63,274 nt of DNA, from the NCBI GenBank assembly GCA_001414345.1, contig LLCB01000324.1, forward strand, positions 1 to 63,274, in the 5' to 3' direction. The translations under genes were made by a program, and so were the position numbers. Shown here piece after piece: positions 1 through 13,399 of the stretch (position 1 is the stretch's first letter; each line of letters begins with the position of its first letter). The notes beneath the pieces were generated by a model. It had not been told where the DNA came from and ran no database searches. It saw nothing but the letters and a program-made list of their open reading frames with translations. The stretch is from Hymenoscyphus infarciens. Lineage: Eukaryota > Ascomycota > Leotiomycetes > Helotiales > Helotiaceae.

Positions 1-54
1 GACGTCAAAAGCGACAGGAAGTGTTGTTGGTAGAATAGAGGTTACTCGGCACGA

Positions 55-82
55 GAGGAGGCATATATATATATGCCTCCTC
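55..82. repeat. perfect 28-bp palindrome
   Basis: Each base from 55 to 68 pairs with its partner from 82 back to 69: GAGGAGGC arms around an alternating AT core. It lies just before the reductase pseudogene becomes readable, where a carrier-domain core would be expected. It could form a cruciform or hairpin. Its origin is not clear. Confidence 0.8.
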
Positions 83-83
83 C

Positions 84-1034
84 TTGCTTAATAAGCTGAT
101 TCCTCAATTCACTATAAACCCTTTCCATATATTTCAATATTTTGCTGGTGGAGAGACTCCTTCTAATCAACGCAACGGGCTACAAGCACACATAGCTCCA
201 GCTATTTCAGAACACACAAAGAACTTTCCAAAGCCTTCTTCCTGTACAAAGAAAGACCCGAACGCTGTTTTGACAATCGGCGTGACTGGATCAACCGGGT
301 CTCTAGGGAAAGCGTTTCTACGAAACCTAATCTAAGAGCCCAGACAAATCAATATATATTGCTTGAATCGACGTGTTGATGAGGAACACGAGACCGAATT
401 CGCTGCTCATGCCCGTTTCTTCAAAGTTCAGCATGATGAGAACCAACTTGGACTCCGAGATGAAGATTACGAAACCCTGCTCTCGGAGGTTAACATCATA
501 GTCCACAATGCCTGGCAACTTGACTTCTCTTTACCACTCAAGGCATTTCACAAGCAGCTTCGTGGTGTCCGTAACCTCATAGACTGGAGTCTACAAAGTT
601 CTCGCCGGCCACGAGTCGTCTTTTGCTCTTCAGTGAGCTCGGTAATGAACTGGCCGCTTGCAAACCCGAATCACCCCATCCCAGAGATCTTGACAGGTAG
701 CTACGAAAGCAGTTTGGGGACTGGGTATAGCGCTTCAAAATTTGTCACAGAACAGATTCTGGGTGCAGCAAGTCAACAAGCCGGGGTTGATGTCGTTATT
801 CTGCGCCTTGGGCAAATTGTACAACCGGGAGACTTCTCATCAAAACCAGAACGAATGGATCGAGCCTGGGTACCTGGTCTCTTCCAAACCTCGAAGGCTC
901 AGGGTTGCTTTCCTATAGACATCTGCGATATCGATTGGCTCACTCTTGATGAAGCTTCCGCCGTTTTATTGGAGTTGTCGACGCAGAAGCTCCCCGTGTC
1001 CAGGGATTCCGATGGCCAAGTTCATGTGTACAAC
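84..1034 (+). pseudogene. NRPS-like thioester reductase domain, segment 1 (disrupted)
   Basis: Encodes the start of a NAD(P)-binding thioester reductase domain (NAD_binding_4 type), the C-terminal release domain of NRPS-like and aminoadipate-reductase-type enzymes. Visible: the Rossmann motif TGSTGSLG, then IYCLNRR after an in-frame stop, then HNAW, FCSSVSS, the GYSASKFVTE active-site region (Tyr and Lys), and the substrate-domain stretch up to HVYN. Both pieces are in one frame, separated only by TAA at 333-335, which a C-to-T change in CAA would give (RIP-like). The residues before the Rossmann fold resemble the end of a carrier domain, so adenylation and carrier parts would lie left of the window; bases 1-83 have stops in the matching frame. 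The frame is cut by a MITE after codon AAC at 1034. Confidence 0.85.
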
Positions 1035-1713
1035 TAGGTCTGCACAACGAATAAAAGCTACGAATATATTCAGAATATTCACGATTTTCCACGGATAAAT
1101 TACCCTTCGAATTATTCAAGAATAAGGAGAGTTTAGGGTATAAATAGCAGTCGTTTATTCATAAATATTCTGTATTCTCCACCCTTTTGGTATAGTTTCC
1201 CACTTATCTAAGCATATATGAAAATCCCCTGAAATTATCCGCTTTAGTCGCTTTCGTCGTCTCGATTAGGCTACGCCGGGGCGTTTCAGGGCTAAAAAAG
1301 TGGATAAATTATTAAATAAGGTGAAAATAGTGGAGCCTTTCGACGCTTTCGACGTCGAAACCTTAGTTTAAAGGTCACGTGTATAATGTTTTAGAAAGTG
1401 GGGTGTTATGTGATACTTTTTGATATAACACCCTATTTCATATAATATAAGTGATAAAGAGTAGGGACGATAGTAATCTATTAATAATAATTAAAAGTAA
1501 GTGAATTTATAGTTTAGTTGTGTTTAAATATATATATTAACTTATAATATACTAAGACCTAGGGGGCGGATATTAAGCTTAATAAATAGAAACTATTCGT
1601 AATATATTCATTTAAGCTCTTATCGCTCGAATAATCGCTCGAATACTATATATTTATTTAATATTTATGATGAATAATTAATATTTTATTCATCTATTCG
1701 TTGTGTAGACCTA
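1035..1713. mobile_element. hAT-like MITE inserted in the reductase gene
   Basis: Terminal inverted repeats: taggtctgcacaacgaata at 1035-1053 and its reverse complement at 1695-1713, with one mismatch in 19. An exact 8-bp target-site duplication TGTACAAC flanks it at 1027-1034 and 1714-1721. An 8-bp duplication with short TIRs is the hallmark of the hAT superfamily. At 679 bp with no coding frame it is non-autonomous. The interior is AT-rich. Removing one duplication copy restores the reductase reading frame exactly, so the insertion point is secure. Confidence 0.9.
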
Positions 1714-1721
1714 TGTACAAC

Positions 1722-1914
1722 GCAGTCAACCCTTCCCCCTGCTCTTGGGATGATGTCCTCGCAAAGCTCTATAAGGCTGAAGTAACTTCCGGCGTGCCCG
1801 TTACCCTCATAGAGTGGAAGGCGAAGTTACAAATCGCGATCTCGTCAAATCCAACATCCAACGCAAGTTTGCCTTCTTCTCGGATCATGCCCTTTTTCCA
1901 CGCTTTAGGGAAAG
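1722..1914 (+). pseudogene. NRPS-like thioester reductase, segment 2
   Basis: Continues the reductase frame after the MITE: AVNPSPCSWDDVL and about 50 more residues, typical of the lid region of these reductases, where VNP-x-x-x-x-W recurs. The frame runs to 1914, where a 21-kb LTR retrotransposon interrupts it. The apparent ORF end at 1949 is read-through into the LTR, not the native C-terminus. Confidence 0.85.
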
Positions 1915-2109
1915 TGTTGTGGGGTGCACCACGTGACTCTTGGCGCTAATGGACAGAGGAACCTATAGATAGCTTCGAGCGCCTTATACTCTCTTCTCTC
2001 TTTAGACGTTTTATATACTATATAATTAATTATATTAAATCTACCTTTCTTTTAAGCCTCGACTAAGGTAAGATAACGAAACTACGTTTAATATAACTAT
2101 TCTATAATA
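1915..2109 (+). repeat. 5' LTR of outer element
   Basis: 195 bp, aligned without gaps to 23041-23235. Shared blocks include AACCTATAGATAGCTTCGAG and CTCTTTAGACGTTTTATATA. The primer-binding region that follows begins TAGTAGTAATAC, which could be a RIP-altered TGGTAGC-type initiator-tRNA site (inference). Confidence 0.9.
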
Positions 2110-2949
2110 TAGTAGTAATACTATAATTCGATTCTAGATAAGCCTCTATTAAATAACAAACTCTTACGCTTCTATATATACTCTATTATATATCTACTAA
2201 TTCTTACTTCTACTTCTCGCCTCTACTATAATCTTATACTCGTATACTTAAATCGAATACTAGCTTATACTAGTATAACTCTATATAAGGCGTATAACTA
2301 TCTTCTAGGAAGCTTAATTAGTAATAAGTATAATATAAGATACTACTCTCTTATATCTTAATTTACTCTACTCTATAGACTATAACCTATATACTAAGAA
2401 ATAAGAGTATTAAATCTCTTAGTATTAGAACGTATAATAAGAACAGTTAATATTAAATAAATAGTAGATTTATAAAGGCGCTAATTCTACTATTCGAGAG
2501 ACCTTTACTAGAAGCCTTAGAAGCTCTAGAAGTACTAGAAGTATTAGAAGTCTTAGAAGTCCTAGATATTATAGTAAGCTTAATACTTTTACTTATTATA
2601 AAAGCTTAGGATTTAATTCTATTCTCTTTTCTTTACTACTCTCGAAGTCTTTTAAATCCTCTATTAGCTTCCTTATGTCTTTCTTAATCTATTAACCTAG
2701 AAGTAGAAGTGCTTAACCTTAAGACGCTTTAGATAAGAGTAACTATCTATACTATTTAAGAAGGTACTAGAGACAAGACTACTCTCTTTAACTGATTAAG
2801 ACTTAATAACTCGGTTTTTATAATATTTTAAAGTATTCTATTAGTATTACCTTCTCTAGCTTCTCTTATAGCTTTAAATAGTATACTACTACTACTTACT
2901 ACTAGTACTTTTAATAAGAGTATCTTTATTACTTATACCTTTTATTCTA

Positions 2950-4912
2950 ACGTTATAACCTCTAAACTAGTAATAACGACCTAAGCTTTATAAGACTTTA
3001 AGATAATACTAAACCGAATACTTACCTCTAAAGTTAACCTTTTTACCTTTCCTCTTTTCTAGATTAGTATAAGAAACTCTTTTAGACATATCTATAACAA
3101 AGTATAATTCTTATACTTTCTTACTTCTCTATACTTAGGTAATAATATATTAAGTTAGCTAAAAGAATAAGACTAAAGTAGCCTCTTATAATCAAGTAAT
3201 AATATATTAAATTAGTAGAGAGAATAAGACTAAAGTAGCTAGGTACTAGGATAAGGACTAGCTAATAATCTATATATATAATACTTATAGTAAAAAGACG
3301 CTACTTTAATTAGATATATTATAGTAAAGAATTCTATACTATTAAATAAGTTTCTACTTCTAACTAGTATAATTACTAATAACGACAAAGAAGACGCTAT
3401 AGATACTTTAGATCTAATAGATATTAAGAAATACTAAGATATAGAAGCTAAAGTAGTTATAAATACTAGAAAGCTAGTCTTACCTATAACCTTATAAGTA
3501 GACTTTAAAGTACTTCTAAGTTACTTTTAAAATAGCTTAATTATTATAACTCTTACTTCTAAAAATAGTTATTCTCTAGCTAATTAAAACTATTATTAAA
3601 ATAATTCCTAAGAGAACTAATATAAGCTATAAGTACTATATCTTAAAGCCTATAACTTAAAGTATAATAGTACTACGCCGGTTACTTTATAGCTAAATTA
3701 GATAGAAAGCTTTATTTAAAGCTATAGCAACTACTAGGTATTAGCTCTCTTATTATAAGCTATAGAAGAAGATACTTAATTATAGTATAATAGCTTATTC
3801 TTAAAAGTACGTACTCTGTTTTAAAACGACTTTAAAGAATAGAGAGAGTATATAACTATATACTTTTAGAAGAATCTATTACTATTATTAAAGGAAGCTA
3901 ATAGTATAAAGTTCAAATTTAAGAATAAATAGGAATTACTACTAAGAAAATACCTATCTAAAAAGTAAGCTATATATATAGAAGCTAATAGTATAACTAA
4001 AGATTAAATAGTCTATTAACTATACTTAGATTTAGACTCTTTTCTCTAAGCTAATATATTACTAAAGTAGTATAATAACACTCTAAATTACTTCTATACT
4101 TAATATTTCTAGTAAGAGTACTTCTTAAGAGCCTTATATAAAACCTAGTAGTAATAATTCTAAGTAATAATCAATATATAATTTAAGTCTAAGAAGACTA
4201 AGATTAAAGAATAAGAAAAGAAACTTAAGAAGCTTAAGAACTAATAGAATCGTAATTACTATCTATACTGAAATAGTAGCTAGAATAATTAAGATAATTA
4301 AGATTAAGATAATTAAGACAATTAAGATAATTAGAATAACTAAGAAAACTATAAACGATGTTTTCTTAGAGGAAATTAAATAGATAATCGCTACTAAAAC
4401 ATATAGCTAAATCTATATAACTAATTTATATCTACGCTAGAATATTCTTAAGCCTTTAATAGTTAGCCTCTTCCTACTTAGCAGCCTTAGTATATCTCTA
4501 GAAGTATAGCCTAATACCTCTAAGGTACGCTACCTTTTAGATAATAGTAGTAGCTTTTATAAGTTTTACTAAATATACTAAATAATTAAAAACAGATTAC
4601 TCTTATAGTCCTAGTATACCTTATAGAAGCTAATAATAATAATCTTATTCTTATAGATAAATAGACCTACGTCTAATTCGCTTCTATTTATAAAGTTAAT
4701 ATATTATAGAACTAAGAAAATCAGCTAATTAATCTATATTCTAATAATAATTTAGAAAACGACTTTAGTAGTTACTCTAGAGTAGTATACTACTTATAAT
4801 TTCTTCTATTATAACTCTATTATCTAATATTAATAGTATAGTATAATAAGATATTTATATATTATTATTACTCTTATTAAGTACTATAAAGAAGACTAAA
4901 AAAACCGAAAAC
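2950..4912 (+). pseudogene. probable gag region of outer element (RIP-degraded)
   Basis: Conceptual reading with TAA/TAG as former glutamine codons gives an Asn/Gln-rich low-complexity stretch at about 4255-4350, built from repeated AATTAAGAT units, ahead of the element A insertion and the pol region. Position before pol suggests gag. No zinc knuckle could be confirmed. Boundaries are approximate. Confidence 0.35.
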
Positions 4913-4917
4913 CTAAA

Positions 4918-5284
4918 TATAATAGTATACTGTCTTATATAGCCGATATTACGTAGTATATACTATATATATTAGCTTTTAGTAGTTATTATTTTGTATT
5001 ATCTAATTTAGAAAGGTTATATACGTCTATACGTCTATCTAGACTTTCGGACGTACTTCGTAGAGTTCGAGCTTTTATATTAGCTAACGTATATTATTAT
5101 TCAGTTTCGTACCTCTTTTTATATTATCTAAAACCTCTTATATATAGTAGCTTACTTCTAGAGTTAGAAAAGGCTAGTTTAGCCTTTTCTTCTATATTAG
5201 AGCCTAGTATTTATATACGTTATTTAGTCTTAAATATACTCTTATATACCTCTTCTCTTATAATATATATTTCGTACTATTATA
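4918..5284 (+). repeat. 5' LTR of element A
   Basis: 367 bp, near-identical to 7802-8168 apart from C/T and G/A differences. Shares its first roughly 200 bp with the element B LTRs. Confidence 0.85.
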
Positions 5285-7801
5285 TAAAAAGGCTAAACTC
5301 TACTTCGCTAGTAATAGTATTTATAATATCTCTTTAAGCTTATCGTTGCTTTTATTTCTTTTTTAGACTAGAATTAGACTTGAATAATACTATTCTTAAA
5401 TAGCTAGGATTCTAGAGATCTTCTAAATAGCTAGTAATATTAGGGTTTAGTATCGGTTTTAGATAGCTAGTAAAAATCGTATCTTATACGTTATAGGATT
5501 TAAATATGTTAAGTGTTTAGAATCCTAATAACTCTCTCTATATAAGGACTATTATATATAGGTTTAGTAAATAAGTCGACTATTACTAAAAGTTATTATA
5601 AAGGCTTCTAAATCTACTCTTACTCTTCTCTCTCTCTAATTTCGATATTATATTAATAGTTCTACTAAATAGTATTAAGTAATAAACACCTTCTAAGGCT
5701 ACTCTCCTTTCTAAAAGCTGCTTAAATAGTATCTATATACTAAGATCTAGAAGATCTTAATAAAAGAATAAAGAGTAAGACTTCTTAAATATAGACTAGA
5801 TATAGTTAGTTATATAAGCTTTAGAAGTAGAAAATTAAGAAATAAAGGATTAGCTATCTAAGCTAGAAAGAAGAGTAAGCGAACTTATAATTTAAAGTTA
5901 ATAAAGTTAATATCTCGCTTTGCTTTTAAACTCTCCTCTAAACTCTCTCTAATCTGACTCTCTTCTGCTTCTAAGCTTGAATTTATACCTCTTTTAGCTA
6001 CGAGTAGCTACTCTTAATATCTTCTAATATTCCTCCTCTACCTAATATAGTACTAAAGCCTCTTTAAGTACTTTCTAATAAAAAAGTAAGATAACTAAAA
6101 AGATTAAACTTTTAAACGATAGTATTTCACTTATATACTAATAATAGAAGATATTAGTATAAGATAGACTCTACGTAAATACTAACTACTACGGTTTACT
6201 TCTAATATATAAAGCCCTTATTTAGAGTATAATAACTAGACTAGCTAGAAACTACCTAGAGCTTAGATACGAGTTAGACTCGGTTTAGAATACTTTTAAA
6301 GATTAAGAAGATATAGTTACTCTTTTAGATACCTACTTTTTAATCGGTTACGAAATAGAGGATACTTAGAACGCTTTCGTAGTCTTAAAGATAAGAGGAG
6401 AAGAAGATAACGTTAAAGAAACTTTTACTAATTTTAAGAGTTACTTTTCAAGTATAGCTATACTTAGAAGTATACTAGAATTAGAATAGTTCTTTCAAAT
6501 ATAAGATAAGATTATACTATAGCTCTAAAACTTAGCTACTTTAAGAAAGAGATAATAGAACTATAACTTTATTAAAATAGCGTCTAATCTTTTAGCTTTA
6601 GATAAAGAGATATACTAAAACACTAAGTTATATAATATTAGTACTTTAGTCTAAAATACTCTCTCCTTATCTAATCTAGCTCTAAACTCCTTATAATCTG
6701 ATAGTAAATCTTCTACTACTTCTAAATTAGAATTAAAAGATAACGAATAAGTCTTTAAGTACTCTAATTTAAGAGAGAATAAGATAATATAATAACTTTA
6801 GTATTAACTTTATTTAACTAGCTAGAACTACTCCTTTTATTATCCTAAACTTTAAATAATAAGATAACTTTAGTATTAACTTTATTTAACTTATTAAAAC
6901 TACCTCTTTTATTATCTTAAACTTTAGATAGTGTTTTTAATATTTAGTAATAAACTCTTTTAACTAGCTAAAAATACTCTTCTTATTATCTTAAATTTAA
7001 GATAGTAAAAACTTAATAACTTTAGTAATAAACTCTTTTAACTAGCTAAAACTACTTAATAACTTTAGAAATAACTTCGTCTTTAACTATTTAAAACCTT
7101 ACTAACTCTAATTAGAGTCTTACTTTCTTTTTACTTCTAGCTAAGCTAGAAGTTCTTTTTTTATCTAAATTCGACTTAGATATAAATTAGTATACTCTTA
7201 AAAGAATAGTAACCTCTTAGCTAAGTTGTTACTATCTATAATATTATTGACTTTTTATTTTTAACTTTATATTTTTAAATTCTTTAAATTAGATATAAAT
7301 TAGTATACTCTTAAAGTAAGCTCTTAACTAAGTTATTACTACCTCTTAACTAAATAACCTCTAACTTAACTCTAAATTCGCTTTTAACTTTTAAACTTTT
7401 TCTAATTTTACTCTAAATTTTTAAACTTTTTAAACTTTCTAAACTTTTAAACTTTAAACTTTAAACTTTTTCTAACTTACTAGATAAGATTAGACTATAC
7501 TCTTTTTATAAATATTTACTTTTAATATTAAAGGATTAGAAACGAAGTCTCTTTTATAAGTATCTACGAATTAGGTTAGTTATAATTTAAAATCTATCTT
7601 AATATCTCGTCTTACTTATAATAAATTATAATAAATATATGTATTTTTGAACTTAGATTAGCTATAATTTAAACTTTAACCTTCTTACTTATAATAAAAC
7701 TAATAAATATAATAAATATTATAATACTTATATTATCTTAATTCAGCCTTAAATAATAAGAGAGAGAAGACTTAGAATAAGTCTTTTTTAAGAGAAGAGA
7801 A

Positions 7802-8168
7802 TATAATAGTATACTATTCTATATAGCTAATATTATATAGTATATATTATATATATTAGCTTTCAATAGTTATTATTTTATATTATCTAATTTAGGAAGG
7901 TTATATACGTCTATACGTCTATCTAGACTTTCGAACGTACTTTATAAGGTTTAGGCTTTTGTATTAGCTAATATATATCGTTGTTCAGTTTTATACCTCT
8001 TTTTATATTATCTAAAACCTCTTATATATAGTAGCCTACTCCTAGAGTCAGAAAAGGCTAGTTTAGCCTTTTCTTCTATATTAGAGCCTAGTATTTATAT
8101 ACGTCATTTAGTCTCGAACGCACTTCTATATACCTCTTCTTCTATAGTATATATTTCGTGCTATTATA
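7802..8168 (+). repeat. 3' LTR of element A
   Basis: Partner of 4918-5284, preceded by a polypurine tract and followed by the CTAAA duplication. Confidence 0.85.
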
Positions 8169-8299
8169 CTAAAAACAATTAAAAAACATAAACCTTTTAC
8201 TAAAATAAGTAAAATAGCTAAGATAGTTTCTATTATATCTAATATTATTACTATCTCTATTATTAATAGTTCTATAATTACTTTTATAGATATTCTAAA

Positions 8300-11200
8300 T
8301 AAAGATATTAAGATATTACTTCTTTCCTTAGTAGCTTTAAATATAACCTTTTCACTATCTTTAATAAACTATGAATTACTCTTAGACGATCTAGATAAAG
8401 ATATATAAGTAGATAGCTTATTAGATAAAGTTAACTTCTATAGTAAACTATCTTATACTAATTAACCTAGGAAAAGGCTTAAAACCTTAGTAGAGCTATT
8501 AAAGGAGGAGGTTTCTCTAGTAGTTATTAGAAAGCTAACTAGCTTATACTTTATTAATAATACTTTATATAAGTATTATAGTAGTACTAAGTATATAATA
8601 AAATCCTCTAGTAGCTACTTAATAGAATTCTACTCTAATACTAGCTTAAGAATTAGTTTAATTAACTTATAGATTCTTAAGAAATGTTTTCTTAATATTA
8701 TACTAACTATTAGCTCTAGTACTATAAACTTAAACAGGGTAGAGAAGAGCTTTTTAAGCTAAAACTTTATTAAATTACCTTTCTACTTATACTCTATAGA
8801 TAGAGTAGTTTTTTTGTTTATAGCTAAAGTATACGTTATAGAGAACCTAGGCTATAATATTCTTATTAGTACTAAGTTCTTAAAGCTAAACTATATAGAT
8901 TTCTAATAGTAGAAGAACTTGACTAAGATAGACTATATTTAATATTATAAATATTAATTTTGTATTATATATCTTAATAACGTAGTAAAAGAGCGAGCTT
9001 ATATAACTATATATACTACGAAGACTTATATTCTTAAATCTCTTAAAGCTATAAATATATAAGTTAAATATTATATTATACTAGTATATACTTAAGAGTA
9101 TCTTATTATACCTTATACTTAGAAAGATATAGCGATTAGTTCTTATAAAAGCCTAGTATATACTATTCTTAACGAGAATAATAAGCTGCTAATATATATA
9201 AACCTTAAGAACGTGCTTATTTATATTATTAGAGGCTAAATCCTAGAGTTTCTAGAGTAGCTTAAAGAGACTCTTAGAGAGAACTCTAATTATATAGTAT
9301 ATCTAAGCCTAATTAACGTTTTTAAAGAACTTCTACCTATATCTAAGTAACTTAAAAGTAAGTAATCTAATAGATAGCCTTATCTAGTAGCTCTTATTAA
9401 ATCTCTTTTTACTAATTCTAATCTTATTAATATCTTAAAGATAAATATATCTAAATATTAGAGAGAAGATTACTAACTTAAAGTAAGTAGTATTATTTAA
9501 AATAACGCTTTACTATTTTATAGTAAGCTTAGATATTTTAATAATAGAATTAAGATATCTATTAACTTTTAAGATAGTATTAATATTAAGGACCTAAAGT
9601 AAGCTCTTTATAATATGTCTTATAGAGATAAGTAAGCTATTAATAGTATTATTAATCCTCTTACTAAAATTAGAGTAGTAGAAAGAGTTCTCTTAGGTTA
9701 GTCTTTGCTAGTAGTATTACTAGTCTTCCTTATATAGTAAGACAATAAACCTTATATAGTAGTTAATATTTAGAGAGTTAATACTAAGCTTTATATAGAT
9801 ATATAGCCTCTATCTTATTAAGATAATATCTTATAAGCGATATATAGAGCTATAATATTTTTAGTACTAGATATAACTAAAAGCTTCTTCTAGTAAAAGA
9901 TTAAGTTAAAAGATAGATAGAAAACTACTTTTATTATTCTATACTATAGTTAAGAGTAGCTTATAGTTAGTATAATAGGTTTAGTAACCTCTTTATCTTT
10001 CTTTTAATATTATATAGAAAATCTTTTTAATAATCTATTATAGTAATTTATATATGTTTTTATAAATAATACTATTATCTTTTTATAGATAAAAGAGGAT
10101 TATTTAGTCTACCTTTTCTAAGTCTTTAAGTAACTATATAAATTAGATGTTATCTTATTATTACTAAAATACTATTTTACTTAGTCTAGACTAAAAGCTT
10201 TAGAGTATTAGGTTACCTATTATAGCCTATATACTATAAAAGATAAAGTAGAAGCTATTAGAGCTATTAAATAGCCTAATACGCTATTAGATCTTAAAAG
10301 AGGATTAGGTCTTTTTAGATACTACTATAAATTCGTTAGATATTATATAATAATTACTAATCTATTAAATAAGATTAAAACCCTTAGATTTAAAGGCTCG
10401 TCTATTAGTAAAAAGGGTTACAATGTCTATATAAAAAAGAAGCTACTTAATTTCCTTAATAATTCTAACCTATACTAGAAGCTTTTAAAAGAGAGATAAG
10501 AGATATAAGAAAAGCTAAAAGATAAACTTTACTTAGTATCTATTCTAGTATTTCTTAACTTTTTAAAGCTCTTTATTTTATATATAGATAGTAGTTATAA
10601 GATAGGTTATAGTATTATATTATACTAGAAAGATAGTAAAGGTATTAAATACTCTATTCTCTTTCTATCTAAATTATTAGCTTCTATAGAGGATTAATAC
10701 TAGCCTATAAGGCTTAAGACTAGTATACTTATCTAGACGCTTAAAAAGCTATCTTAATACCTTAATAGTATAGATTTTATAGTAATTATAGACTATAGTA
10801 CTATAATAAATACGTTTAAAGACATAGGTCTAGTAAAAGGAAAGTAATTAGTAAGATTAGTAAATTAGCAATTATTCTTATCTAGGTATATAAAAAGTAT
10901 AATAATTATTTATTAAGCTAAGAAGTTATATATTAATATAGATACTCTTTCTAGGCTCTCTAGAGACTCTCTAGTACTAAAAGCTATTAAAATTTAAACT
11001 AGGAAAGCTATAATATTAAGTACTTAGAAGTACTACGATTATAGTATATCTTATTTTATATATTACTTTCTTATACGAACTCGATAGACTATAAGGTTAG
11101 AGGTGTTAACCTCTTTAGCTAGAATTACTTTAGATTTAATAGAACCTACGTTACTTAATCTAATAATTAGATTGACTACTCTTATAATAAGTAAAGATAT

Positions 11201-12860
11201 TCTAGAAGATATAGTTAAGAAGATACTCTATAACTATGCTTTTAGACTTATATATAAGAAGCTAGCTAGATAGTACGTAGATATGAAAAATAGTACTTCT
11301 ATTACTATTCTAGAAAGCTTCTGTTTTAACTCTATAAGTAAGCTCTTATTCTTTTAAGATTAGAGTAAAGAAAGGCTATATATTTCTTAAAAGTATATTA
11401 AAGACATCTTTGCTACTACTTATAATAATAAGGGTTATTTTAGTATAGAAAGAGTATATAAATAAGTTAAGAAATATATATTCTTTCTTAAGATATATAA
11501 AAGGATTAAAGAGTATATTATAACCTACTCTATCTACTAGATAGCTAAGCCTTTAAATATCTTATCTTAAGAAAGCTTTTAACTTATTAAATATCTGATA
11601 ATATTATTTATAGTACTTTCTATAGACTTTATTAATAGCCTACTTATAACTAATAATAGTAATAATAAGATCTTTATAATTATATATAAATATATAAAAG
11701 CTATTAAGCTAATAGTAAGTAAAGATATATATATTATAGAGAACTAGATAAACCTTTTTTTAAGAGAGTATATAGTAATTAGAGCTTACTATATTATATT
11801 ATTTCTAATTAAGACTTAAAGTTTTATTCCGTCTTTTAGAAAAGACTCTTTAAATTATTAAAAACTAGACTAGCCTTTACTATAGTATATTCTTTAGTAG
11901 TAAATAGATAGATAGAGAGAAGTAATTAGATAGTAGTATATATATTATATTATACTATTAGTAGAGTATATAATTAGTCTAAATAGGAAGATATTATCTC
12001 TTTTATCTAGTTATCTCTAAATACCTTTATTAATATATCTATAGAAGTTATACTATTTATAATAATATATAGCTATAAAGCAAAGACTAAACTAGGAATA
12101 AGCGAAGTAGGATTAGATTTCGACTTTATTATATATAGAGACTAATTATAAAAGTAGATAGAGGACTTAGTTAGAATAGTATAAGTACGTATAAAGATAT
12201 ACTATAATAAAAAGTATATATCTCTTAAATTTAACGATTATACCGTCCTTTATATAGCTAAGAGTTATAAGAAAGGCTATTATTTATAAAACTTTACTAA
12301 GCTCTTATTCCTAAAACTAGGACTATTTAAGATTATTCACTCTATTAGTAACTTAGTATTTAAGCTTAAACTACTCTTATACTTAAAAGCTATTTATCTA
12401 GTTATCTTTATAGAATACCTTAAACCTATAAAGAGTAACTTCTTCGATTATTTATAGTCTAAACCTAGCTATATTATAGTTAATAATAAAGAGTAATATA
12501 TTATTAAGGAAATTCTAGATAAAGAGATATAAAAGCTAATAAAAGGTCTTATATAGCTATACTTTAGAGTAAAGTAGTTAAGATATAAAGATATAATATA
12601 GAAACCTACTTCTATTATTTAAAAGTAAGCTACTCTAGTATTTAAGACCTACTAGGCTAAGAAACAGAGTAGACTATTCTTATAATATCCTACGAGATAT
12701 AATACTCTTTATTAGGTACTAGTACTAGCTATTAGAAGGTATATCTATAATAGTTTTTATAAATTATCTCTTCTAATCTTAAAAGCTATATTTAAGATAT
12801 AAATTAGAACTAGTTATTTACTAATTCTATAGTATTAAACTAACTTATATTTATTTATAG
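8300..12860 (+). pseudogene. Ty3/gypsy pol remnant: reverse transcriptase, RNase H, integrase
   Basis: Recognisable only when TAA/TAG are treated as former CAA/CAG. The RT core is at about 9840-10250, with the fungal gypsy order of a TTF-type strand, an FFQ-x-YIENL segment and then FINN at 10059-10070. FINN corresponds to the catalytic F-x-DD site with both GAT codons changed to AAT, as RIP would do. It is followed by the L-x-x-x-KYYFTQ block and the AIKQPNTLLDLKRGLGLFRYYYKF-like region at about 10250-10340, the RNase H block IDSSYKIGYSI at about 10575-10620, and an integrase core starting near 11610 (SIDFINS). Order RT-RH-IN identifies Ty3/gypsy rather than copia. Not functional. Confidence 0.75.
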
Positions 12861-13399
12861 TGCTTTAACCGTTCTTAGTAAAAGACTTATAAGGTTCTTT
12901 TTAAAAAGTATAATATATATATACTTTTAAAAATATTAATATAATATTATTCTATAATAATTTAATTATAATTCTTATAACGTTATACTTTTCTTAATCT
13001 TAATATCTCTTATTCTAACTACTTAATCTTAGATTAGATATTATCTACTTAATCTTAGATTTAGATATTATTTATTATTTTTACTTTTATTAATAATCTA
13101 ATTAGACTATAAGCTCTTATTAGTTAGTTGACTTATTATTTACTAAAAACCTTATCTTTAGCCTAACGTCTAAGGTAGTAATTATATAACCTTATATTTT
13201 TTTAGGTCTTAATATTATAATTATAGATTAAACCTTATAATCTTATCTTCTATCTACTTTATAACTTTTATCTTTTAATCTATTATCTATTAATATAACT
13301 TAATTCTTTACTATTTCGTCTATTAACTATAGAACTGTTAAATAGTATAAAACTATTATTATAGTATATAATAAGTATCTTAATTATAATATATTTACT

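Larger units (their letters stand above)
4918..8168 (+). mobile_element. nested LTR element A (gag-only, non-autonomous)
   Basis: Two 367-bp LTRs (4918-5284 and 7802-8168), exact 5-bp target duplication CTAAA (4913-4917 and 8169-8173), and a polypurine tract AAGAGAAGAGAA just before the 3' LTR. The interior (about 2.5 kb) contains a degenerate stretch at about 6150-6600 that reads like a retrotransposon gag domain, and nothing like pol. It therefore probably depended on another element. Interior and LTR starts are homologous to element B. Heavily RIP-mutated. Confidence 0.85.

Noticed and set aside
1722..1949. ORF end at 1949 as the native stop of the reductase
   Set aside because: The last codons come from the LTR; the native frame continues after 23240.
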